DNA from: Simiduia agarivorans SA1 = DSM 21679
Lineage (GTDB): Bacteria > Pseudomonadota > Gammaproteobacteria > Pseudomonadales > Cellvibrionaceae
Length of the DNA: 64,000 nucleotides
Direction of reading: 5' to 3'
Assembly: GCF_000305785.2 (NCBI RefSeq)
Contig: NC_018868.3
Location: 3,828,270-3,892,269 of the forward strand
Under the pieces are notes generated by a model. That model was not told the origin of the DNA. It worked only from the letters and a program-made list of their open reading frames with translations, and ran no database searches. The position numbers and the translations under genes were made by a program. This document shows, piece after piece, positions 26,600 to 37,600 of this stretch. Numbering within the stretch: position 1 is the first letter of the stretch; every line of letters begins with the position of its first letter.

Positions 26600-28051
26600 T
26601 TACAGCAATTCGTTGAGCTTCTTTAACAGAATCTCGTTGATGGCCTGCGGGTTGGCCTGACCTTTGGAGGCCTTCATGATCTGGCCCACAAAGTAGCCGA
26701 GCATTTTCGGCCGCTTGTCCTCGTCGGCGTTTTTATAGTTTTCCACTTGCTTGGGGCTGGCAGCGATGACGTCATCGGCCATGGCTTCCAGTGCACCGGT
26801 GTCGGACACCTGCTTGAGTCCGCGCGCTTCAATGATACTGTCAGCATCACCTTCGCCTGCCCACAAACCGTCGAATACCTCTTTGGCTTGCTTGCTTGAG
26901 ATGGTGCCGTCTTTGATGCGGGCAATCATGCCGCCCAATTGCTCTGCGCTGACCGGGCTCTGGCGCAGGGTTTTATCTTCTGCATTCAGGCGCGCGGCAA
27001 GTTCACCCATGATCCAGTTGGCTGAAAGCTTGGCATCCTTGGCCACTGCCACAGTGGCCTCAAAAAAGCGCGCGGTGTCGATGTTGTCTGACAATTGGCC
27101 GGCGTCATAGTCGGACAGCTGATACGTCTCAACAAAGCGGGCATGGCGTGCGTCCGGCAGCTCCGGCATGGCCTTGCGCACATCGTCGATATAGGCGTCG
27201 TCAATCACCACTGGCAGCAGGTCGGGGCAGGGGAAGTAACGGTAATCGTTGGCTTCTTCCTTCGAGCGCATGGAGCGGGATTCTTTGCGTTCGCCATTGT
27301 ACAGGCGGGTTTCCTGAATCACTGTGCCGCCGTCTTCGATCAGGTCGATCTGGCGTTCCACTTCCAGCTTGATGGCTTCCTCCATAAAGCGGAAAGAGTT
27401 CAGGTTTTTGGTTTCGGTACGGGTGCCGAGTTTTTCCTCACCTAAGGGGCGCACGGAAATGTTCACGTCAAAGCGCATGGAGCCCTGGCTCATTTCGCCA
27501 TCGCAAATGCCGAGTGAGGTGACAATGGAGTGCAGCTTTTTGGCAAAGGCCACCGCTTCCTCTGCATTGCGCATATCGGGTTCGGACACGATTTCAATCA
27601 GCGGCGTGCCGGCCCGGTTCAGGTCGATACCGCTCATGCCATGGAAGTCCTCGTGTAAGGACTTGCCTGCATCTTCCTCCAGGTGTGCGTGGTGAATCCG
27701 TACCCGCTTGGTCCGCCCATCGGCCAGGGTCACGTCCACGTGGCCGGCGCCCACAATGGGGGCGTCCAGCTGGGTGGTCTGGTAGCCCTTGGGCAGGTCG
27801 GGGTAGAAATAGTTTTTGCGCTCGAACACCGAGTGTTTGCCAATTTCCGCGTCAATCGCCAGGCCGAACATGGTGGCGTAGCGGAACGCCTGGGCGTTGG
27901 CCACCGGCAGGGTGCCGGGCATGGCCAGATCGATGAGCGATGCCTGGGTGTTGGGCTCGGCGCCGAAGGCGGTAGAAGAGCCGGAAAAAATTTTACTGTT
28001 GGTGGCCAGTTGCACGTGCACTTCCAGGCCAATCACTGTTTCCCACTGCAT
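26600..28051 (-). CDS. gatB: Asp/Glu-tRNA amidotransferase subunit B
   Basis: GatB (483 residues) binds misacylated Glu-tRNA(Gln) or Asp-tRNA(Asn) and performs the amide transfer with ammonia from GatA. The N-terminal catalytic domain carries [24 protein letters not shown] and [10 protein letters not shown]; the C-terminal YqeY-like helical domain ends with [22 protein letters not shown] precedes the ATG. It is the last gene of gatCAB, 27 bp after gatA. The presence of gatCAB implies that the organism uses the indirect amidation route for Asn and/or Gln tRNA. Confidence 0.97.
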   Translation of the reverse strand: MQWETVIGLEVHVQLATNSKIFSGSSTAFGAEPNTQASLIDLAMPGTLPVANAQAFRYATMFGLAIDAEIGKHSVFERKNYFYPDLPKGYQTTQLDAPIVGAGHVDVTLADGRTKRVRIHHAHLEEDAGKSLHEDFHGMSGIDLNRAGTPLIEIVSEPDMRNAEEAVAFAKKLHSIVTSLGICDGEMSQGSMRFDVNISVRPLGEEKLGTRTETKNLNSFRFMEEAIKLEVERQIDLIEDGGTVIQETRLYNGERKESRSMRSKEEANDYRYFPCPDLLPVVIDDAYIDDVRKAMPELPDARHARFVETYQLSDYDAGQLSDNIDTARFFEATVAVAKDAKLSANWIMGELAARLNAEDKTLRQSPVSAEQLGGMIARIKDGTISSKQAKEVFDGLWAGEGDADSIIEARGLKQVSDTGALEAMADDVIAASPKQVENYKNADEDKRPKMLGYFVGQIMKASKGQANPQAINEILLKKLNELL

Positions 28052-28078
28052 GGGTGAACTCCTTAATTCAGTCCTGGG

Positions 28079-29533
28079 TTACTCGATGCCCGCGGGCGCC
28101 AAGGTGTGGAAGTCGGTGGCCAGCTGGAACTGGTGCGCGGCATTGAGCATGCGCGCTTCATCGAAATAGTTACCGATGATCTGCAGGCCTACCGGTTTGT
28201 TATCCACCAGACCACAGGGCAGCGACATGCCGGGCAGACCCGCCAGGTTGGTGGCGATGGTGTAGATATCTTCCAGGTACATGGCGATGGGGTCCTTGCC
28301 CTTGGCGCCAAACGCAAACGCCGGCGAGGGCGAGGTGGGGCCCACGATCAGGTCCACGTCTTTAAATGCGTCCACAAAATCCTGCTTGATCAGGCGGCGA
28401 ACCTGCTGGGCTTTGCGGTAGTAGGCATCGTAGTAACCGGCCGACAGCGCATAGGTGCCCACCAGAATCCGGCGCTGCACTTCTTCGCCAAAGGCTTCTC
28501 CGCGCGAGCGCTTGTACAGGTCGGCCAGGTCGGTGGGGTTGTCGCATCGGTAGCCGTAGCGCACGCCGTCAAAGCGTGACAGGTTGGCTGAGCATTCCGC
28601 CGGTGCAATCACATAGTAAGCCGGTACGGCCAGGTGCGAGTGGGGCAGGGTGATTTCTTTTATTTTGGCGCCCTGGGATTCCAGGGTTTTGATGGCGGCT
28701 TCCACCGCGGCTTGGGTGCCGGGGTTGAGGCCTTCGCCGAAGTATTCTTTGGGCACGCCCAAGGTCAGACCTGCAATGCTGTTGCCGAGCCCCGCACAAT
28801 AATCGTCGATGGGGTGATCCACGTTGGTGGAGTCTTTGGCATCGAACGAGGCCATGGCCTGCAACATCATGGCCGCATCTTCTGCAGTGCGCGCCAGCGG
28901 GCCGGCCTGATCGAGGCTTGAGGCAAAGGCAATCATGCCCCAGCGCGACACGCGGCCATAGGTGGGCTTGAGTCCGGTCAGGCCGCACAGGGCGGCAGGC
29001 TGGCGGATGGAGCCGCCGGTATCGGTGGCGGTGGCGGCGGGCGCCAGGCGCGCGGCAACCGCGGCGGCAGAACCGCCAGAGGAGCCGCCGGGCACGCAGC
29101 CGGTATCCCAGGGATTTTTTACCGGGCCGTAGAAGCTGGTCTCATTGGACGAACCCATGGCGAATTCGTCCATGTTGGTTTTACCCAGCATGACTGCACC
29201 GGCCGCGAGATAGTTTTCTACCACCGTGGCGTTGTAGGGCGCGATAAAGTTATCCAGCATTTTTGAACCACAGCTGGTGCGCACGCCGTCGGTACAGAAA
29301 ATATCCTTGTGCGCAATGGGCACGCCGCACAGGGGCGAACTGTCGCCCTGGGCCAGGCGCGCGTCGGCGTCGGCCGCCTGCTGCAGGGCAATGTCTTCGG
29401 TCAGCGTGATGTAGCTGTTGTACTGGCCATCCAGGCGCTTGATGCGCTCGAGAAAATGGCGGGTCAATTCGGTACTGCTGTATTCCCGTGCTTTCAGGCC
29501 GCGGGACAGTTCAGCCAGAGTCAGGTTGTGCAT
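28079..29533 (-). CDS. gatA: Asp/Glu-tRNA amidotransferase subunit A
   Basis: GatA (484 residues) is the amidase subunit that hydrolyses glutamine and channels ammonia to GatB. The amidase signature is complete: AHKDIF holds the catalytic Lys, and the cis-Ser and nucleophile Ser lie in [12 protein letters not shown] and [10 protein letters not shown]. Length is typical. AAGGA precedes the start. It is the middle gene of gatCAB, 20 bp after gatC. Confidence 0.97.
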   Translation of the reverse strand: MHNLTLAELSRGLKAREYSSTELTRHFLERIKRLDGQYNSYITLTEDIALQQAADADARLAQGDSSPLCGVPIAHKDIFCTDGVRTSCGSKMLDNFIAPYNATVVENYLAAGAVMLGKTNMDEFAMGSSNETSFYGPVKNPWDTGCVPGGSSGGSAAAVAARLAPAATATDTGGSIRQPAALCGLTGLKPTYGRVSRWGMIAFASSLDQAGPLARTAEDAAMMLQAMASFDAKDSTNVDHPIDDYCAGLGNSIAGLTLGVPKEYFGEGLNPGTQAAVEAAIKTLESQGAKIKEITLPHSHLAVPAYYVIAPAECSANLSRFDGVRYGYRCDNPTDLADLYKRSRGEAFGEEVQRRILVGTYALSAGYYDAYYRKAQQVRRLIKQDFVDAFKDVDLIVGPTSPSPAFAFGAKGKDPIAMYLEDIYTIATNLAGLPGMSLPCGLVDNKPVGLQIIGNYFDEARMLNAAHQFQLATDFHTLAPAGIE

Positions 29534-29553
29534 GAAAAATCCTTACAGGGCGG

Positions 29554-29841
29554 CTAGTCGATAACTTTGGGTACGAGGTAGAGGCCATCTTCAGTGGCCG
29601 GTGCTATGGCCTGGTAGCGGTCGCGTTGATTGGTCTCGGTCACCTCGTCCGCGCGCAGGCGCTGGACCGCATCCAGCGGGTGCGCCATGGGTGCAATGCC
29701 GGTGGTGTCGGCCGCCTGCAGCTGGTCCACCAGATTAAGTACGTCGCCCAGGCGAGAGGTGACTTCGTCGATGGTCTCTTCGCTGATCTTGAGCCGGGCC
29801 AGTTCGCCCAGCTTTTCAATGTCCTTTCGGGTCACTGCCAT
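29554..29841 (-). CDS. gatC: Asp/Glu-tRNA amidotransferase subunit C
   Basis: GatC (95 residues) is the small stabilising subunit that wraps around GatA and GatB. Typical sequence is [20 protein letters not shown] and the conserved [17 protein letters not shown]. The ATG at 29841 has GGAGA upstream; the frame continues upstream to 29964 but without family similarity. It is first in gatCAB and divergent from mreB across about 270 bp. Confidence 0.95.
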   Translation of the reverse strand: MAVTRKDIEKLGELARLKISEETIDEVTSRLGDVLNLVDQLQAADTTGIAPMAHPLDAVQRLRADEVTETNQRDRYQAIAPATEDGLYLVPKVID

Positions 29842-29973
29842 TGTAATTCTCCGCGGCCACGTGGTTGCTCCCCAGACGATGCGATTTGTGCCGATTAGCA
29901 ACCCAATGTGGCGGGTTTTTGCGCAAACAGCCCGGGAATGTGAAAAGGGCGCTAAAGTTACCATATTTGCGCC

Positions 29974-30002
29974 TTGCTCAAAATCCCCGCCGTTGTTAGA
30001 GT
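29974..30002 (+). promoter_or_regulatory. Probable sigma-70 promoter for mreB operon
   Basis: TTGCTC (-35), 17-base spacer, TAGAGT (-10), then GC-rich GCGGGG. It gives a leader of about 100 bases before mreB. Confidence 0.5.
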
Positions 30003-30083
30003 GCGGGGATTATGGGCGTAGTGGATACTAATTCCGGCCAAGTCTGCGAGTCTCGGCTAAAGCGCCCGAAATAAGAATATTGA

Positions 30084-31145
<1,062 letters not shown>

Positions 31146-31203
31146 TCTGAGCGGGCGTCACTCGGTTCGCCCGCAAACCCGGTGCTGACACGGAGGTACT
31201 GCT

Positions 31204-32052
31204 ATCAAGCCGCTGTTTACCAAAGGCCCTTCGCCGGCGTCGAAAGCGACCCTGCTGATTCTGCTGCTGTTGGCCTTGCTGCTGATTGATCGCTACACCG
31301 AATGGCTCGAGCCTGTGAAGTCAGAGCTGGGTGAGTTGGCGGTGCCTTTTTACTGGCTTACTGATCTGCCGGCGCGATTGAATGAAAGTGCCCAGGATGG
31401 ACTGCGCTCGCGCGATGAACTGCAACAGGAAAACGCGGCGCTGCGGGGCGAGCTTCTGGTTCTCAAGCGGAAATTGCAGCAAATGGCCTCCTTGGCAGCG
31501 GAAAACGTCCGTCTGCGCCAACTGCTCAATTCCGCGGATCTGATCGAAGATCGGGTGTTGGTGGCCGAGTTGATCGGTGTGTCACCCGATCCGCAATCCC
31601 ACGTTGTGGTGGTCAATAAAGGCGTGAGCGATGGTGTCTATGTGGGTCAGCCTCTGCTGGACGCCAACGGACTTATGGGGCAAGTCGTCTCTGTTACTCC
31701 CTCCTCGAGTCGGGTGATGCTGATTACAGACCCGACCCACGCCTTGCCGGTGCAGGTTAACCGCAATGGCGTGCGGGCGATTGCTGAAGGCGTGGGTGAC
31801 TTATACAAGCTGAAATTGCGCCATGTATCCGGCACCGTTGATATCCGGGCCGGCGATCTGCTGGTATCGTCGGGCTTGGGCAGTCGCTTCCCCGTGGGCT
31901 ATCCGGTGGCCGAGGTGTCCAGCGTGACCATGCAGCCCGGGCAGCCCTTTGCCGATGTAATCGCCGTGCCGCGCGCCCAACTCAACCGAAGCCGGCACGT
32001 GTTGTTGGTATTTGACCGGGAAACCGAACGTGCAACCCGCCAAGGCGAATAA
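31204..32052 (+). CDS. mreC: Rod shape-determining protein MreC with ATC at expected start
   Basis: MreC is a periplasmic scaffold with one membrane helix, a coiled coil and a beta-barrel domain that links MreB to wall enzymes. The product from 31204 begins KPLFTKGPSPAS after its first codon, which matches the MreC N-terminus of related bacteria, then a membrane helix (TLLILLLLALLLI), coiled coil (DELQQENAALRGELLVLKR) and MreC core. The codon at that position is ATC, with CGGAGG seven bases upstream and no ATG, GTG or TTG in frame nearby. The first standard start, TTG at 31270, would remove much of the helix. Either a rare ATC start or a base error is involved. Confidence 0.88.
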   Translation: MKPLFTKGPSPASKATLLILLLLALLLIDRYTEWLEPVKSELGELAVPFYWLTDLPARLNESAQDGLRSRDELQQENAALRGELLVLKRKLQQMASLAAENVRLRQLLNSADLIEDRVLVAELIGVSPDPQSHVVVVNKGVSDGVYVGQPLLDANGLMGQVVSVTPSSSRVMLITDPTHALPVQVNRNGVRAIAEGVGDLYKLKLRHVSGTVDIRAGDLLVSSGLGSRFPVGYPVAEVSSVTMQPGQPFADVIAVPRAQLNRSRHVLLVFDRETERATRQGE

Positions 32053-32515
32053 TCTCTGGCTGCCGGCGCTGATGTTGGTGCCGGCCTTGTTGCTGTCCGT
32101 CTGGCCGATGGGTAATTTTGCCAACTACCGGCCCGAATGGGTGTTGTTATTGAGCGCCTATTGGGTACTGGCCCTGCCGCAGCGTATTGGCTTGGGTGTC
32201 CTGTGTTGTGTGGGGCTCCTGCAGGATGTAATAGAAGGTTCACTGCTCGGGCACCACGCCCTGCCACTGGTCCTCATCGGCTATATCTGTCTGCTGTCCT
32301 ATCAACGGCTGCGCAATTATGCGGCCTGGCAGCAGGCGGGCTGGCTGTTCGTGTTGGTCGGTGTTCAGCAGGTGATCGGTAATTGGGTCAATTCGCTGTC
32401 GGGGCATGAATACTCGGGGTTTGGCTTCCTTTGGCCGGCGCTCACCAGCGCTCTGGTCTGGCCGCTGGTGCTCCGTTCCCAGCAGGTGTTACGCAGGCGC
32501 TTTAAAATCACCTGA
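32030..32515 (+). CDS. mreD: Rod shape-determining protein MreD
   Basis: MreD (about 161 residues) is a polytopic inner-membrane partner of MreC in the elongasome. It shows LWLPALMLVPALLLSVWPMG, YRPEWVLLLSAYWVLALP and GLLQDVIEGSLLGHHAL, the last being the family signature region. A GTG at 32030 overlaps the mreC end by 23 bases; a TTG at 32012 also starts this frame. Coupled translation with mreC is likely. Confidence 0.9.
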   Translation: MQPAKANNLWLPALMLVPALLLSVWPMGNFANYRPEWVLLLSAYWVLALPQRIGLGVLCCVGLLQDVIEGSLLGHHALPLVLIGYICLLSYQRLRNYAAWQQAGWLFVLVGVQQVIGNWVNSLSGHEYSGFGFLWPALTSALVWPLVLRSQQVLRRRFKIT

Positions 32516-32542
32516 TTTTACCTTCCCAGGGGTGCAAGCCCT

Positions 32543-32548
32543 TATAAT
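32543..32548 (+). promoter_or_regulatory. Possible internal promoter (-10) before maf
   Basis: A consensus TATAAT lies 31 bases before the maf GTG with an A/T-rich start region; the -35 is poor. Confidence 0.4.
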
Positions 32549-32578
32549 GGATAAAAATTCATCCCATAGGAGTATCGG

Positions 32579-33160
32579 GTGCCCCCTTCTTTGTTATTGG
32601 CGTCACAGTCTCCGCGCAGGCGCGAATTACTTGATCAGATTGGTGTCGCTTACATTCAGCAGGCCACGCAGGTAGAGGAGGTCTGGCAGGCGGGTGAATC
32701 GCCCTCCGCCTATGTCCAGCGCCTCGCGTTGGCGAAGGCCCGTGCGGGGCTTAAGTTGACCGCTGAGCTTCCGGTACTGGGCGCCGATACGATCGTGGTG
32801 TCAGAGGGTCAGATTGTGGAGAAGCCCCGCGATCGCGCGCATGCCTACGCTATCTGGTCCAGGCTATCGGGTAAAAGCCACCAGGTCATGAGTGCCCTGG
32901 CGTTGGTGGATGGCTCGCGTGCATTGCAGTCATTATCCGTTACCCAGGTGTATTTCCGCGAGTTGGATGAAAGCGCTATGGCACGCTACTGGGCCAGTGG
33001 AGAGCCCGCCGACAAGGCCGGTGGCTATGGCATTCAGGGCCTGGGTGCAGTGTGGGTTGAACGCATAGAAGGCAGTTACTCGGGCGTTGTGGGTTTGCCC
33101 ATCGAAGCGCTGGTGCCGCTACTTGAATCCTTTCAAATACCTTACTGGGCTGGATCATGA
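32579..33160 (+). CDS. maf: Maf/YhdE nucleoside triphosphate pyrophosphatase
   Basis: Maf (193 residues) hydrolyses non-canonical or dTTP/UTP-type nucleotides. It begins with LLLASQSPRRRELLDQIG, has VLGADTIV and GKSHQVMSALAL, and ends with GLGAVWVERIEGSYSGVVGLP; these are the YhdE family signatures. The start is GTG with TAGGAG upstream. It overlaps rng by four bases (ATGA), so the two are coupled. Confidence 0.95.
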   Translation: MPPSLLLASQSPRRRELLDQIGVAYIQQATQVEEVWQAGESPSAYVQRLALAKARAGLKLTAELPVLGADTIVVSEGQIVEKPRDRAHAYAIWSRLSGKSHQVMSALALVDGSRALQSLSVTQVYFRELDESAMARYWASGEPADKAGGYGIQGLGAVWVERIEGSYSGVVGLPIEALVPLLESFQIPYWAGS

Positions 33161-34635
33161 GTGAAGAATTACTGATCAATGTGGCGCCTACGGAAACCCG
33201 GGTCGCGCTGGTGGAAAACGGCGTGCTGCAGGAAGTGTACATCGAGCGGCCGCAGCGCCGTGGCTTGGTGGGCAATATCTATAAGGGCAAGGTGGTGCGC
33301 GTGCTGCCCGGCATGCAGGCGGCGTTCGTGAATATCGGGCTTGAGCGTGCCGGCTTTATTCATGCTGCAGACATCGCGCCGTTGGATGAAAATGGCATGG
33401 AAGCGCGGCAAGCCGAAGTGCCGGATATCCGCAATTTGGTGCATGAAGGGGAAACCCTGGTGGTACAGGTGACCAAGGACCCCATCGGTACCAAAGGCGC
33501 CCGACTGACAACCCACCTGTCCATTTCCTCGCGCTACCTGGTGTACATGCCAAAAACGGAACACATCGGTATTTCCACGCGCATTGAAGAAGACTCCGAG
33601 CGCGAGCGCCTGAAAAGTCTGGTGGAATCTGCCATGGCCGAACACCAGGGTGAAGGGCGCGGTGGATTTATTGTGCGCACGGTGGCCGAAGTGGCCACTG
33701 AGGAAGAGATCCGGGCCGATGTGCCGTTTTTGTTTCAGATGTGGGAAAACCTGTCGGCCAGTTTTGCTAAGGCAGCGGTCCCGAGTATCCTGCACGAAGA
33801 CTTGCCATTGTTTTTGCGTACGTTGCGGGATCTGGTGAAACCCAATCTGGAAAAAATCCGGGTGGATTCGCGCGAAGTGTTTGCCAAAATGAACGAGTTC
33901 GCGCATCAATATTCGCCGGAAATTGCGGGTCTGCTGGAGCACTACCCGGGCGAGCGACCGCTGTTTGATTTGTACGGTGTAGAAGACGAATTACAACGCG
34001 CACTGGAAACCAAAGTGCCACTCAAATCCGGTGGTTATCTGGTAATCGAACAAACCGAAGCGATGACCACCATCGATGTGAATACCGGTGCTTTTGTGGG
34101 CCATCGCAATCTGGAAGAGACTATCTTCAAGACCAATCTTGAAGCCGCCACTATGATTGCCCGTCAGCTTCGCCTGCGCAATCTGGGCGGGATTATTATT
34201 CTTGATTTTATTGACATGAAAGACAGTGAGCACCAGCGCCAGGTGCTGCGCACACTGGAAAAAATGATGGAGCGCGATCACGCCAAGACCAGCATCACCG
34301 GCGTGTCAGAGCTGGGGCTGGTGGAAATGACCCGCAAGCGGACGCGGGAGTCGCTTGGTCAGGTATTGTGCGAACCTTGCCCTGTGTGTGAAGGGCGAGG
34401 GCGACTTAAGTCGGTGGAAACCGTCTGTTATGAGATGTTCCGCGAAATTCTGCGCGAGGCGCGGTCCTATGAAAACGAAAGTTTTCTGGTATTGGGTGCG
34501 CAAGCCGTGATTGATCGTCTGCTGGACGAAGAGTCTGCCAACGTGGCTGATCTGGAAGAGTTTATCGGGCGCCCGATAAAGTTTCAGGTTGAAACACTTT
34601 ACTGCCAAGAGCAGTACGACATCATATTGGTGTGA
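33157..34635 (+). CDS. rng: Ribonuclease G
   Basis: RNase G (492 residues) is an endonuclease that matures 16S rRNA 5' ends and decays some mRNAs. An N-terminal S1 RNA-binding domain (RGLVGNIYKGKVVRVLPGMQAAFVNIG) precedes the RNase E/G catalytic core with TTIDVNTGAFVG, IIILDFIDMKD and the CPVC zinc-link near EPCPVCEGRGR. It overlaps maf and yhdP by four bases each, which fits the mreBCD-maf-rng-yhdP operon. Confidence 0.97.
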   Translation: MSEELLINVAPTETRVALVENGVLQEVYIERPQRRGLVGNIYKGKVVRVLPGMQAAFVNIGLERAGFIHAADIAPLDENGMEARQAEVPDIRNLVHEGETLVVQVTKDPIGTKGARLTTHLSISSRYLVYMPKTEHIGISTRIEEDSERERLKSLVESAMAEHQGEGRGGFIVRTVAEVATEEEIRADVPFLFQMWENLSASFAKAAVPSILHEDLPLFLRTLRDLVKPNLEKIRVDSREVFAKMNEFAHQYSPEIAGLLEHYPGERPLFDLYGVEDELQRALETKVPLKSGGYLVIEQTEAMTTIDVNTGAFVGHRNLEETIFKTNLEAATMIARQLRLRNLGGIIILDFIDMKDSEHQRQVLRTLEKMMERDHAKTSITGVSELGLVEMTRKRTRESLGQVLCEPCPVCEGRGRLKSVETVCYEMFREILREARSYENESFLVLGAQAVIDRLLDEESANVADLEEFIGRPIKFQVETLYCQEQYDIILV

Positions 34636-37600
34636 TCCGTTTGAAACCGTTAACCCGCCTGTTGTCTCTCCTGTTCCGCAGTTTGTGGCGTGTGCTGGCG
34701 GTTGCGTTGATCCTGAGTGCACTGGTGGTTCAGCTGGGCCGTATGGCGACCCCTATGGTGGCCGACTATCGGCAGACATTGGTCGATTACGTTGAAAATT
34801 CCACCGGCCTGAATGTGACAATCGACTCGCTGGCGGCGTCCTGGGACAGCCTGCTGCCGGTGTTGGTGATAGAGGGCCTGTCGGTTTCAGGTAAAGCCGG
34901 GGAACCGGTTCTGTCAGTCGAAAGCGCGCTGGCGGAAGTGGATTTGCTGCGCTCGTTGTTGGATCAACGCCTGCGTTTTTCCGATGTGGAATTTTTGGGG
35001 TTGCGCAGCCATTTCATTCAAACCGACGCAGGCGCTTATCAGCTCGCAGGCCTGCAACCTAAACTGATCGAGTCGGCACCCCAGGCCCGCCAAAGTATTT
35101 ATTCTCTCGACGATTTACGCGGCTTGTTCCTGGTCGGGCGTAGCGTACGCCTGGTGGATTTGCAGACCCAGCTGACGCTGGCAAGCGGGCATCAGATAGA
35201 GCTGGTGGTAAACCAGATTTTGTTGGAGCACAGTCAGAATCGCCATCGTCTGAGTGCGGATATTCAGCTCGACGAGCAACCGGAGGCGATCAAACTGGTG
35301 CTCGAGGGCAGCGGTGATCCGTTCAATATTGACGAGTTTGGCTCCCAAGGCTATGTCAAAATTGACCGGCTGCCGTCTGAAAAAATCATGGCGCTGTTGG
35401 CCCAGCAATATTGGCAAGGTCTGCCCGAAGGGCAATGGCGGAAAGAAGGCGAAGTGTCGGTTGAAGCCTGGGTCAGTCTCACGCCGGACCGGGGGCTCGA
35501 TTGGATCGGTAAAGTCAACTTAACCGGGCTGCCTTTCGAACTGGATGGCCGTCAGATTCCGCTCCGGAAAATGAGTGCCGATATTACCGGTCACGCCTAT
35601 TTCGGCGGTGAATGGCAGGTCCAGCTGCAACAAATTGATCTGGCCTGGGGCAACCAGTCTCATCCGCTGTTTGCGTTGGGGATGGGTGCCGGTGCCAACG
35701 GCGAGAAGTACTTTCAGGCTGATCGCCTCTTATTATCGTTATGGAGTCGATGGCTGAACCGTTTATCGGCACTGCCGGAGAAGTTACAGGGGCTGGCTGA
35801 AGACCTGAGCCCCGGCGGCGAGCTGAAAAACCTACATGCAGGTTGGAGCCAGCCGGACCTGAGTGATGTTTTACTGCGAGCCAATTTACACCAGGCCAGT
35901 GCCGGTGCCTGGCACGGAGCGCCGGCGGTGACCGGGGTAGACGGTTACGTGCAGTCCACCTTGCGCGATGGTTTTGTGGTGTTGGATTCGCGGGACAGAT
36001 TCAGCATGCATTACACCAGTGTTTACGACAATCCAATGGCGTACGACACGGCTCGAGGGCACGTGGCCTGGTGGATCCGGCCCGAACAGCAGGCGGTTTA
36101 TGTCAACAGCGGACCCATCGCGTTTACCGGGGCCGACGGCGAAGCAACGGGCTTTCTGTATATCGATATTCCGACGCAGGGGCGGGACATGCCGCTGGAA
36201 TTATTGCTGCAAATCGGTATTCGGAATTCTGCTGCCCAATACCACAAAAAATATGTACCCAGGGTTGTATCGGATAATCTCCGCAGCTGGTTGGATACCG
36301 CAGTGCAGGGCGGCGATGTACTGGCGGGCGGATTTTTATACCACGGCTTTTTGAAAGCAGAAGGGCGTCAACCCAGTGTGCAGCTTTGGTTGGATATAGA
36401 CAATGCAGCGCTGGCTTTTTCACCCGACTGGCCTGCACTTCGCAACGCCAAGGCTGAATTGGTGTTGGATGGTGGGCACTTACAGGTTAATTCGGATCGG
36501 GCTCTGATACTGGATTCACAGATCAGCCAAACCCGCGTGGTACTGGAAAAAACGGATAATCGGGATTGGCTCAATATTGACAGCGATTTGAACGGTCCTT
36601 TGCGTGATGCCGGTCTGCTACTGGCCGATTCAGCATTGGCCGATATGACGGGCCAGGTGTTTTCAAGCTGGGAATTCAGCGGTCAGTATCAAGGCAAATT
36701 GAAGTTGGCGATTCCCATGGGGGAATTGGCACAACGTCGCATGGGTTACGAAGTGAATCTCCAGCTCGCACAGGCCAGTGTATCGATTCCCGCCATCGCC
36801 ATGACCGCTGAGCAAATTGCCGGTGAACTCCTGGTCTCGGATTCCCGCGCGGTGTCCATCGGCGCAATGCAGGGCAGTCTTTGGGGGGAGCCCTTTACGC
36901 TGACGGCTGGTTTAAATGGCAAAAAAGATACCATTAATCTTGCCATTGATACCCGGGCGTCGGCAGGCGCGTTGTTGCAATGGGCCGGTGCGCCCGCCAT
37001 TGAGCAGGTCTCCGGAAGCGCACGCTTTACGGTGTTGGTGGATATTCCCTGGCAGCGGCCCGAGGCCCAAAGCATACTTACGGTGAAGAGTGATCTGGCC
37101 GGAATTGCCCTGGATTTGCCAGCTCCGCTGGATAAACAGGCTGATCAGAGTATTGGCTTGCACGTGAGCATGCCGTTAGCGCAGGATCGGTTGGCACTGG
37201 ATGGTGCAGTGGGTAAGTACCTTAACGCCAGGTTGTTGTGGACGCGTCGGCCGCAAGGGCTGACCTTTGATCGTGGCGATGTTCAGTTTAACGGCACTGC
37301 CCGACTGCCGAGTCAGCCGATGCTCAGCATCGGGATGCAGGTGCAGACTCTGGACTTAGGCCCCTGGCGCGCACTGTTGGACCAACAGCTGGTTCAGCAA
37401 AGGGCAGATGTTGCGCCGGTTCAGGATGGTCCTGTTTACCCGCCCATCTATCTCAGTCTTGCCACCGAAAACCTGATGATCGACGCGCAACACAGTTTGG
37501 GTGAGTCAAGCGTTGAGGCAATCCGGTCGCAGGATCATTGGATGATTAATTTGCGCAATGAGCGCATAACCGGAGCGCTAACGATTCCTGCCGGCGATGC

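Noticed and set aside
31270..31272. TTG as the mreC start
   Set aside because: It has no ribosome binding site and would delete conserved residues and much of the membrane helix.
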